64,000 nt of DNA, from assembly GCF_000621845.1 (NCBI RefSeq), contig NZ_JHXF01000014.1:45827-109826 (forward strand), in the 5' to 3' direction. This stretch comes from Ruminococcus flavefaciens MA2007 (lineage in GTDB: Bacteria; Bacillota; Clostridia; Oscillospirales; Ruminococcaceae). The position numbers were made by a program, and so were the translations under genes. Positions 18,880-25,595 of the stretch are shown here, one piece after another (the stretch's first letter is position 1; every line of letters starts with the position of its first letter). Under the pieces are notes generated by a model. That model was not told the origin of the DNA, did no database searches, and worked only from the letters and a program-made list of their open reading frames with translations.

Positions 18880-19275
18880 TTATTCGTTTCCGTTCTTAGC
18901 CTTCTCCATCTTAATTTCCCAATATACTTTTTGAAGTGCATTGAATACGGCTTCTTTGTCCTCTTCTGACAGAGCTCCACCGGCAAATAATCCTGCTGCA
19001 TCAGATAGGAGCTTCTGAGCCTGTTGCTTTCCATCGGCACCATATGCTATTGTTGCAGTCGTTTCAAAATCTGATTTATTATCGATTTTCCAGAAATCAA
19101 CTGATGTTTTAAAATTCTGTGCCAGATTCTCATATACTTTTTCCTGTTTTGGAGTCCTTTCACCTGCTTCATAAAGAATAATAGTTTTTCTGGTTACTCC
19201 GATAAGTTCTGCAACTTGTTCCTGTGTTAAATGGCATCCTATTCGGACCTGCCTCAATTTTTCGGCAAATGTCAT
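18880..19275 (-). CDS. XRE-family transcriptional regulator
   Basis: A 131-residue protein. Residues 5-60 form an HTH_3/XRE DNA-binding domain (KLRQVRIGCHLTQEQVAELI, then GVTRKTIILYEAGERTP). The C-terminal half is helical and rich in Ala/Glu and may be the dimer and cleavage region. It is the first gene of the operon with the ImmA-like protease, Y-family polymerase and YolD. It probably represses the divergent promoters just upstream and is inactivated by the ImmA-like protease. The ribosome site GAGGAG is clear. Confidence 0.9.
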   Translation of the reverse strand: MTFAEKLRQVRIGCHLTQEQVAELIGVTRKTIILYEAGERTPKQEKVYENLAQNFKTSVDFWKIDNKSDFETTATIAYGADGKQQAQKLLSDAAGLFAGGALSEEDKEAVFNALQKVYWEIKMEKAKNGNE

Positions 19276-19336
19276 AGTAATCTCCTCTTTTCATAGTTTA
19301 TTTTAACTTGTATTGTTCACATCTTAATGTAACCAT

Positions 19337-19365
19337 AATATATCACAGAACATCTGTTTTGTCAA
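19337..19365 (-). promoter_or_regulatory. Minus-strand promoter of the XRE-ImmA-polymerase operon with LexA-like box
   Basis: On the minus strand TTGACA (19365-19360) and TATATT (19342-19337) are 17 bases apart. Between them on the plus strand is GAACATCTGTTT (19348-19359), one base off the Firmicutes LexA core GAAC-N4-GTTC. A repressor bound there would block the promoter, which fits SOS control of a translesion polymerase. Confidence 0.55.
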
Positions 19366-19454
19366 TGGCTTTTTATCGAATTTTCTTAATTTCATCATTG
19401 ACGACAATCAAAGTACACATTTTTCGACAACATAAACAAATCGAAAATGTTCTC

Positions 19455-19483
19455 TTGACAAGGTGTGCTTTTGATGTTAGAAT
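19455..19483 (+). promoter_or_regulatory. Plus-strand promoter of the HExxH-ParB operon with flanking inverted repeat
   Basis: TTGACA at 19455-19460 and TAGAAT at 19478-19483 with a 17-base spacer. Just upstream lies a near-perfect inverted repeat (ATTTTTCGA at ~19420 and TCGAAAATG at 19440-19449), a likely regulator site for the divergent XRE protein. Confidence 0.55.
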
Positions 19484-19549
19484 ATAGCAAAGAAAAACTG
19501 TGTAGATGAGAAAGGTGATATTTATTGACATAATGATTGGGGGATTTTT

Positions 19550-20434
19550 ATGATCAGATATTTAAATAATGGTCCTGTAGTTACTATTCAGGATCCATTG
19601 CATCCGGGGCAATACAAACAGTACAAAAATGAAAACTGGCATGGAATGCCGGAAATAATATCGTTCACTGATTATTTACGATGGAATTATACACTAAACT
19701 ATGGAATGTACATAAGGAGATTACACGCGGAACAAAAACTGCCAATACCATTTAATATTAAACTTAATACGGAAATACTAAACGTCACAATCGTTACTGG
19801 GAAATATGATCGAGTAGATAGCTCATCATTTCTTTTATACGTTATTTGTGACGTTTTTTTCAATTGTGATGGACATCTAATACATCAGGAATACTGTGTT
19901 AATGGGTATTTCAGGACATATGGCAGCTCATGTTTTTTCGATAGCATTGAGCTGTACAAAGGAGAGCGTATACGTTATTATTCGCCGTTGGATGAATACC
20001 TTGTCCCTGTTATATCGAAAAAAGGATTTGACCGTATTGCTGCTGAAATCCTGGAAAAGTATTATCCAAAAGAAATAGGATATGTGTATAGGATTGACGG
20101 CAAAACACTAGCAAAAGCAATGGGGTTCGATGTACAGTATTTACGACTGTCTATCAATGGGAATATTAAATCCAAGCTCATTTTTGATAAAAAAGACGTT
20201 GTTGTATATGATAAAAATGGTACGGCTATAACGATGCATATACCTGCGAATACCATTTTAGTCGATAAATCTCTTCGAGATGCCAATAATCTCAATAATG
20301 TAATAATACATGAATGCGTTCATAGCTATCTGCATTATACTTTTTATTATGTTCAAAGTCTTTATCGAAACGTAATTGGCAAAGATAACCCTGAATTCCT
20401 TGATTACTTTTACTCCGCTAAGCAAAGCTATTAA
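19550..20434 (+). CDS. HExxH metallopeptidase-like protein, probably C-terminally truncated
   Basis: A 294-residue soluble protein of unknown family. It has a zinc-peptidase-like motif at ~252 (NVIIHECVHSYLHY; HExxH present). The motif lies unusually close to the C-terminus, leaving no clear third ligand. Downstream, 20435-20520 stays open in another frame (AIKEDGTYLLKGEKDKQLSA, then FSLDNAEKVIE) and looks like a displaced C-terminal end. The gene may therefore have lost an internal part or be frameshifted. It is divergent from the XRE/ImmA operon and leads two ParB-like genes. A role as an ImmA-like regulator protease is possible, but the substrate is unknown. Confidence 0.55.
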   Translation: MIRYLNNGPVVTIQDPLHPGQYKQYKNENWHGMPEIISFTDYLRWNYTLNYGMYIRRLHAEQKLPIPFNIKLNTEILNVTIVTGKYDRVDSSSFLLYVICDVFFNCDGHLIHQEYCVNGYFRTYGSSCFFDSIELYKGERIRYYSPLDEYLVPVISKKGFDRIAAEILEKYYPKEIGYVYRIDGKTLAKAMGFDVQYLRLSINGNIKSKLIFDKKDVVVYDKNGTAITMHIPANTILVDKSLRDANNLNNVIIHECVHSYLHYTFYYVQSLYRNVIGKDNPEFLDYFYSAKQSY

Positions 20435-20547
20435 AGAGGATGGGACATATTTGTTGAAGGGAGAAAAGGATAAACAGCTGTCAGCCGCGTATTTCTCTCT
20501 TGATAATGCGGAAAAAGTAATTGAGTCGACTGATTGAGGTAACTGAA

Positions 20548-21468
20548 ATGAATGATTTATTACATACAGATCCTGAAATAATGCGGTTATCAATACCGAT
20601 TTCTCAGGAACAATCGAAAAGACTGGAGTCAAGTATAATCGAGAATGGCTGTCTTGAGCCTATAGTAGTGTGGAATGGTATAATATTGGACGGTCATAAA
20701 AGATATAAGATGTGCAGTGATGAGGGAATCAATTTCGATATTCGTGAAAAGAAGTTTAAAAATCTTTATGAAGCAGCAATATGGGTATGCTATCAAAGAA
20801 TCAAACAGTATGATAAATTCTCAATTCAGTATTGCTATCTTGTTGGAAAACTATATTCATACTTGAAAGTCGTTACATTAGAGCAAAGAAAAGAAAGCGG
20901 ATACCATGAGAACCATAAAAACGGAGAGGAAAGAAAGCCTGCATATGAAGACTATACTTCATTTCATCTAGGGAATATCATTGGACTACATCGGACAACT
21001 GTTCAACGGTATCGACGTATTTCTGAGGCAATGGACAAAATCGACCAGGTAGAGCCGATGCTTTTTAAGTCAATAATGGAAGGACGTTTGAATTATAAGA
21101 ATACTGAGATCATTGAAATAGCTCAAATGGATAATAAGAGAATAGAACGGATTCGGCAGAAAAAAGTTGAATCCAGCGATATTAAGATGCGAAGCCGAGA
21201 ATGCAAAAAACGTATCAATAAGGAAGAAAAGCAGATGAAAGAAAACAATGCAATATCCATTTCAACGGGAATTAAAAAAATGCCGGTCTATGATCCGGAT
21301 ATGGCAATTAGAGGCTTAACACTAACTATTCCAATGTGGATCTCCGCTATTGAAAGAGCGGAGCAGCAAACGGATATGACCAAAGCAACAGATAGCGCGA
21401 AGATGCAGCTTGGAGAGATGCTGATAAAACTTGATGATCAAATACAAAAAGCATTGGAGGTTTTATAA
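20548..21468 (+). CDS. ParB-like domain protein with HTH
   Basis: A 306-residue protein. Residues ~12-75 look like a ParB/sulfiredoxin-fold domain (IPISQEQSKRLESSII, then GIILDGHKRYKMC, the G-x-x-R/K box). A helix-turn-helix follows near 150 (HLGNIIGLHRTTVQRYRRIS) and a basic coiled-coil stretch around 210. The ATG at 20548 is 7 bases after GAGGT and is preferred over the TTG at 20521. Plasmid-type ParB proteins use this architecture for DNA binding or CTP-dependent clamping, but no ParA gene is present, so partitioning is unlikely. It may regulate a mobile element. The next gene is also ParB-like and overlaps by TAATG. Confidence 0.7.
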   Translation: MNDLLHTDPEIMRLSIPISQEQSKRLESSIIENGCLEPIVVWNGIILDGHKRYKMCSDEGINFDIREKKFKNLYEAAIWVCYQRIKQYDKFSIQYCYLVGKLYSYLKVVTLEQRKESGYHENHKNGEERKPAYEDYTSFHLGNIIGLHRTTVQRYRRISEAMDKIDQVEPMLFKSIMEGRLNYKNTEIIEIAQMDNKRIERIRQKKVESSDIKMRSRECKKRINKEEKQMKENNAISISTGIKKMPVYDPDMAIRGLTLTIPMWISAIERAEQQTDMTKATDSAKMQLGEMLIKLDDQIQKALEVL

Positions 21469-22307
21469 TGCCTGATGAAAGCATATTAACAGAGCAACAG
21501 CAAAGATGTATTCCGGAAGTATCCTTTGAATTGATTCCTATACGGAATCTTGTATCAAATCAGGATTACCAACGTGCTCTCTCTGAAAAGCATATCCGAG
21601 ATGCGCTTGAAGAGTTTGATGTTTATCAACTAAATCCTGTAAAGGTAAGTCGACGCGATGGTATTAATTATGTGTTTGACGGACAACATACAATTGAAAT
21701 AGTTGCTGCAGCCTCAGGAAGTCGTGATACTCCTGTGTGGTGTATGATATATGACGATTTAAAGTATAAAGAAGAAGCGCATATATTTGCCGATCAGCAA
21801 AAGCATGTCAAAACACTATTGCCATTTGAAACCTTTTCTGCCCACATTGAAGCAGGTGATGATAAACAAATGATAATTGATACTACCGTCAAGTCTTATG
21901 GGCTGAAAATAGCCGGGAAAAGAGAACCAAATGCGATATGTGCAATCGGTACGTTAGAGAGGATATATGATAAGTATGGTATAAATGTACTGGATACTGT
22001 CCTGAGACTTGCCGTAGGAGCTTGGGAAGGCGAAACTAATTCTTTATCAGGTTCGGTTCTTATGGGAATTGCTAAAATAATAGTGTCCTATGGTGATGAT
22101 CTTAAGGAGGATATGTTTGTAGACCACGTGGGGAAAGTCTCAGTGAAATCTATAGTCAGAACAGCGAAGGAAAGAAGCCCTGGTGCTTTAGGATACGCTG
22201 AGGCTATGATATTAGCATATAACAATAAAAATAAACAGAGATTGTCACTCAGAGCTCTTCATGGTGGTAAATTCGTTGCCAACGATCCTAATGATTATGG
22301 TGATTGA
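21468..22307 (+). CDS. ParB/DUF6551-type protein
   Basis: A 279-residue soluble protein. The N-terminal third has the ParB-like layout: LIPIRNLVSNQDYQRALSEK, then NYVFDGQHTIEIVAA, in which DGQHT is the conserved turn with bound-ligand residues. The remaining helical part (residues ~110-260) resembles the DUF6551-like proteins of gut Clostridia, recalled from memory. The start overlaps the stop of the preceding ParB-like gene. No DNA-binding HTH is obvious. It probably acts with its neighbour, and its biochemical role is unknown. Confidence 0.6.
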   Translation: MPDESILTEQQQRCIPEVSFELIPIRNLVSNQDYQRALSEKHIRDALEEFDVYQLNPVKVSRRDGINYVFDGQHTIEIVAAASGSRDTPVWCMIYDDLKYKEEAHIFADQQKHVKTLLPFETFSAHIEAGDDKQMIIDTTVKSYGLKIAGKREPNAICAIGTLERIYDKYGINVLDTVLRLAVGAWEGETNSLSGSVLMGIAKIIVSYGDDLKEDMFVDHVGKVSVKSIVRTAKERSPGALGYAEAMILAYNNKNKQRLSLRALHGGKFVANDPNDYGD

Positions 22308-22336
22308 TATGACGAATGAAAAACATAAATATCGTA

Positions 22337-22365
22337 TTGACAAGCAGAAATGCTTGTGATATCAT
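22337..22365 (+). promoter_or_regulatory. Promoter with palindromic operator in its spacer
   Basis: TTGACA (22337-22342) and TATCAT (22360-22365) are 17 bases apart. The spacer contains a perfect dyad ACAAGCA-GAAA-TGCTTGT (22340-22357) that overlaps the -35 box. The sequence could be a repressor operator. It precedes the phosphoesterase-macrodomain genes. Confidence 0.55.
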
Positions 22366-22410
22366 TATCTAAAATAAGGCGAATTATGCAATTTAAGGCA
22401 GGTGAAAAGT

Positions 22411-23094
22411 ATGGTATATATAACAGGAGATATTCACGGTTCGTTGGAGCCTATATATGATTTATTCACACGACATAGTCCAACAAAGGACGATATAATA
22501 GTTATTCTCGGCGATGTCGGTGTCAACTACACTGGAACTCTCCAGGACATCAGGATAAAAAGGGCTATGAATAAGCTTGAATCTATATTCTTCTGTATTC
22601 ATGGAAACCATGAGAATCGTCCTCAGAATATTGCATCTTATCAGGAGAAGGAATGGCACGGCGGCAGAGTGATGTATGAAGAGGATTTTCAAAACATTCT
22701 CTTCCCTGTGGATGGCGACATATTCGATATTGATGGGAAAAAGTGCATAGTTATAGGCGGTGCGTACAGTGTTGATAAGTTCTATCGACTACGTAACGGT
22801 TATAAGTGGTGGCCTGATGAGCAGCCTTCTGCCTCAATAAAGGAATATGTTGAAAAACAGATATCCGAAAACAAGGTTGACATTGTATTCTCACATACCT
22901 GTCCTGCCAAGTATATACCTACCGAATGCTTTCTTTCAGGTATAGATCAGTCGAGAGTCGATAACAGTACAGAAGAATGGCTGGATAACATCGAAGATAA
23001 ACTTGAATATGAAGCGTGGTATCTTGGACACTGGCATACAGATAAGCGTATAGATAAGATGCACTTCTTGTTCCACGGCGTAGAAGTGCTTTAG
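22411..23094 (+). CDS. Calcineurin-like metallophosphoesterase
   Basis: A 227-residue phosphoesterase with the full set of family motifs: YITGDIHG (7), ILGDVGVNY (~34), FFCIHGNHE (~61; GNH[E/D]), VFSHTCP (~155) and LGHWHTDK (~205; GHxH). These residues bind the dinuclear metal site. Start ATG 22411 lies 8 bases after AGG. It is followed 14 bases later by a macrodomain gene and then by KptA. In that company its most attractive role is opening or dephosphorylating an ADP-ribose phosphate product, but the family is broad (nucleotides, RNA, proteins). Confidence 0.85.
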   Translation: MVYITGDIHGSLEPIYDLFTRHSPTKDDIIVILGDVGVNYTGTLQDIRIKRAMNKLESIFFCIHGNHENRPQNIASYQEKEWHGGRVMYEEDFQNILFPVDGDIFDIDGKKCIVIGGAYSVDKFYRLRNGYKWWPDEQPSASIKEYVEKQISENKVDIVFSHTCPAKYIPTECFLSGIDQSRVDNSTEEWLDNIEDKLEYEAWYLGHWHTDKRIDKMHFLFHGVEVL

Positions 23095-23108
23095 AAAGGT
23101 GGATTGTT

Positions 23109-23645
23109 ATGAGTAAAATAGAGCTATTGAACGCTTCTTGCGCGGATCAGACCGTAGATGCAGTTGTAAATGCTGCAAACAGCGGATTATGGGCTGGAGG
23201 TGGAATCTGCGGTGTTATATTCCAGAAAGCAGGTTTGAAGGAGCTTTCTGCGGCTTGTTCTGCGTACAAGACTCCTTTAAATGATGGAGATGCAGTCATA
23301 ACTCCTGCGTTCAAAATGACTAACGCTAAGCATATAATCCATGCAGTAGGGCCTGATTTTACATACACTCCTAAGGCATTTGAGGAATTATTCAATGCGT
23401 ATTATAATTCTCTGTGTGTTTTAAAGGAAAATGGCCTTCATAGTATATCATTTCCGCTTATAAGCTCCGGTATCTTTGGCGGAAATCTCTCAGATCCTGC
23501 AGGTGAATCCACAAAGCAATGCTGCAGAGCGTATAACAAGTTCACTTCCGACTATCCTGAGTATGAGATAGAGGTTAAGCTTTGCGCTTATACGTCCAGA
23601 GAAATGGTTTCAGCTCAGAATTCTTTTAACAAGTTTATTAAATAA
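23109..23645 (+). CDS. Macrodomain (ADP-ribose / Appr-1''-P processing) protein
   Basis: A 178-residue single macrodomain. VDAVVNAANSGLWAGGGICG is the ADP-ribose-binding loop 1 with the NAANS-GGGxxG pattern, and SFPLISSGIFGGN is loop 2 with the SxGIFG-type motif. AKHIIHAVGP lies between. Such proteins hydrolyse ADP-ribose 1''-phosphate, O-acetyl-ADP-ribose or mono-ADP-ribosyl groups. The downstream KptA makes ADP-ribose 1'',2''-cyclic phosphate, so an Appr-1''-phosphatase role is attractive here. Co-transcribed with the phosphoesterase (14-base gap). No signal peptide. Confidence 0.9.
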   Translation: MSKIELLNASCADQTVDAVVNAANSGLWAGGGICGVIFQKAGLKELSAACSAYKTPLNDGDAVITPAFKMTNAKHIIHAVGPDFTYTPKAFEELFNAYYNSLCVLKENGLHSISFPLISSGIFGGNLSDPAGESTKQCCRAYNKFTSDYPEYEIEVKLCAYTSREMVSAQNSFNKFIK

Positions 23646-23649
23646 CAAC

Positions 23650-23676
23650 ACTCCCTGTGTGAATAGCACGGGGAGT
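23650..23676 (+). terminator. Hairpin after the macrodomain gene
   Basis: ACTCCCTGTG and CACGGGGAGT form a 10-bp stem with one G-T pair and a 7-base loop. The following sequence lacks a clean T-run, so it may attenuate rather than fully stop transcription. Confidence 0.45.
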
Positions 23677-23698
23677 AACTTATAATATGAGATTTCTA

Positions 23699-23727
23699 TT
23701 GATTTTAAGTCGTTTTTATGATATACT
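23699..23727 (+). promoter_or_regulatory. Promoter of the kptA-methyltransferase pair
   Basis: TTGATT (23699-23704) and TATACT (23722-23727) with a 17-base spacer, about 40 bases before the KptA start codon. Confidence 0.45.
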
Positions 23728-23768
23728 TAGTATATAATAAATAAAATAACAGACTACGTGGTGATAAA

Positions 23769-24323
23769 ATGAACGAATTGTCTAAATATTTGTGCTTACT
23801 CCTTAGACATCAACCAGAGAAAGCTGAGCTTGACATGGATTCGCATGGCTGGGTATCAGTAGAACAGCTTATAAACGGAGTTAATAAGTATAGCAGCTAC
23901 AAGCTGGATCGTGAATTACTTGAAAAGATTGTCTTTGAAGATAATAAGGGACGCTATAGGTTCGATGATAAACATGACAAAATTAAATGTTGTCAGGGGC
24001 ATTCTGTGTCTTGGGTAGAACCTGAACTGAACTATTGCGAGCCACCTGAGTTTCTGTATCATGGAACGACTACTAAGGCTCTTGAAGCTATTGAAGAGAG
24101 CGGAGCTATAAAGAAGATGAAGCGTCACGCTGTACATATGCAGGCTGATATTAATAAATCATGGCAATCAGCCGAACGATGGCATAAGACTCCTGTTGTG
24201 CTTGAAATAGCAGCTTCAGAGATGTACAAGGAAGGATATAAGTTCGGAGTTACTGAGAATGAAGTCTGGTGTACCGAAGAAGTGCCTGTGAAGTATATTT
24301 GTGACAGAATCTATGAGAAATAA
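23769..24323 (+). CDS. kptA: RNA 2'-phosphotransferase KptA/Tpt1
   Basis: A 184-residue member of the Tpt1/KptA family, which transfers an internal RNA 2'-phosphate to NAD+ and releases nicotinamide and ADP-ribose 1'',2''-cyclic phosphate. Family landmarks are LSKYLCLLLRHQPE at the N-terminus, the winged-helix segment DSHGWVSVEQLING, the first NAD loop FLYHGTTTKALEAI (~96) and RHAVHMQADI (~118), with Arg/His as catalytic residues. Length is normal. Bacterial KptA has no tRNA-splicing job, so its substrate is unknown. Here it sits between a macrodomain and a methyltransferase, beside a defence island. The next gene begins 16 bases downstream. Confidence 0.92.
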   Translation: MNELSKYLCLLLRHQPEKAELDMDSHGWVSVEQLINGVNKYSSYKLDRELLEKIVFEDNKGRYRFDDKHDKIKCCQGHSVSWVEPELNYCEPPEFLYHGTTTKALEAIEESGAIKKMKRHAVHMQADINKSWQSAERWHKTPVVLEIAASEMYKEGYKFGVTENEVWCTEEVPVKYICDRIYEK

Positions 24324-24338
24324 CAAGGAGCTGATTAG

Positions 24339-25511
24339 ATGAAGCTTGCAAATACAAAAAGAATAAAAGAGAAGATAATGGAGATAGCTCAAACAAAGCA
24401 GGCATTAGATATGATAAATGCTATAGCTACAAATGAAGTTTCCAACTCAACTATTGATCCTGAAATGCTTCAAGTTATGTGGAAACACTCAGAAGAGTAT
24501 TATAGCAAAATGGATGATAGTTTCAGAGAAAAACATACTGTTGAACAAGTAATGGTTCGTTTATACATGGAATCTTTGATAGAATCGCTTTTACCAGGAC
24601 AATCGAAGCTAATATCTTTTTTTGGGGACCTTTTATATCCTGAATGCAAAATATTTGATATAGATGAGTTTAAGAATAATCCCTATATTAAAAATATTGA
24701 TTTCCATAACAAAAAACAAGGCAATTACGAATTATGCTATCAGACTTATCAGCCATTTGAATTCAGCATATATGATATTCCTAAACATATCGACAAATTA
24801 CATATCGATATTCCAAGAATGGGTTGCTTTAAAGAAGAATTTGAATATCCAGGAATTCGTCAAATTGACAACGAGCGTACCTGGATGTCAGTTACTCCAA
24901 ATGAGGTATATACTGTTCAACCTGCGATAGACAATGCAAAAGGTAAAGTCCTTACATTAGGTTGTGGAATGGGCTATTTTGCATATATGGCTTCGTTGAA
25001 AGATGAGGTTGAATCAATCACCATAATTGAATTAGAGCAGGATGTTATTGATCTTTTTGAGAATAGTATTTTACCTCAGTTTGAGAATAAGGATAAGATA
25101 ACTGTTATAAAAGCTGATGCTATCGAATTTATGAAAGATATCAACGACGGTGATTATGATTATAACTTTGCTGATATCTGGATAGGGATAGATCATATTG
25201 AACCATATTTCGCTGTGAAAGAGGTTTGTCGTCGCTTTAGGAAAACTAAGATAGATTACTGGATGGAAGAAGCATTTGCAACTCTGCTTACTTATAATGT
25301 ATGGAATGAAATCATAAAGTCCTTCAGTAAAATGAATAATTATGAAGTAACTAATCCGAATCCTGATCCTTCGGAGGATGACTTAAGGAAAGAAAACTAT
25401 ATTCATCGTTTGTTGAAGAATGCTGAGATTAATAAGCCTGAAGATATAGATTACTATCTCACGCCTAAAAACATAATAAAGCTTATTAATAAGACGAAAT
25501 TAGTGTTTTGA
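24339..25511 (+). CDS. Class I SAM-dependent methyltransferase-like protein
   Basis: A 390-residue protein with a C-terminal Rossmann methyltransferase domain. VLTLGCGMGYFAYMA (~204) is motif I, followed by ITIIELEQDVIDLF (motif II acidic residue) and ITVIKADAIEFM (motif III). The N-terminal ~180 residues are helical and not recognised. No NPPY/DPPY catalytic motif is present, so DNA-amino methylation is unlikely. The spacing resembles spermidine-synthase-like and small-molecule methyltransferases. Placed 16 bases after kptA with a clear AAGGAG ribosome site, so both are likely co-expressed. Substrate unknown. Confidence 0.75.
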   Translation: MKLANTKRIKEKIMEIAQTKQALDMINAIATNEVSNSTIDPEMLQVMWKHSEEYYSKMDDSFREKHTVEQVMVRLYMESLIESLLPGQSKLISFFGDLLYPECKIFDIDEFKNNPYIKNIDFHNKKQGNYELCYQTYQPFEFSIYDIPKHIDKLHIDIPRMGCFKEEFEYPGIRQIDNERTWMSVTPNEVYTVQPAIDNAKGKVLTLGCGMGYFAYMASLKDEVESITIIELEQDVIDLFENSILPQFENKDKITVIKADAIEFMKDINDGDYDYNFADIWIGIDHIEPYFAVKEVCRRFRKTKIDYWMEEAFATLLTYNVWNEIIKSFSKMNNYEVTNPNPDPSEDDLRKENYIHRLLKNAEINKPEDIDYYLTPKNIIKLINKTKLVF

Positions 25512-25595
25512 TGCTTTAACGTAGTAATTTTACTTAAAAAGATATTTCAATGAGTTTATTTGATTTCTTATAATAATATCAGGGGGGGAGCAGAG

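Noticed and set aside
20521..22307. ParB-like pair as a plasmid partition system
   Set aside because: No ParA ATPase and no centromere-like repeats nearby. Regulation of a mobile element is more likely.
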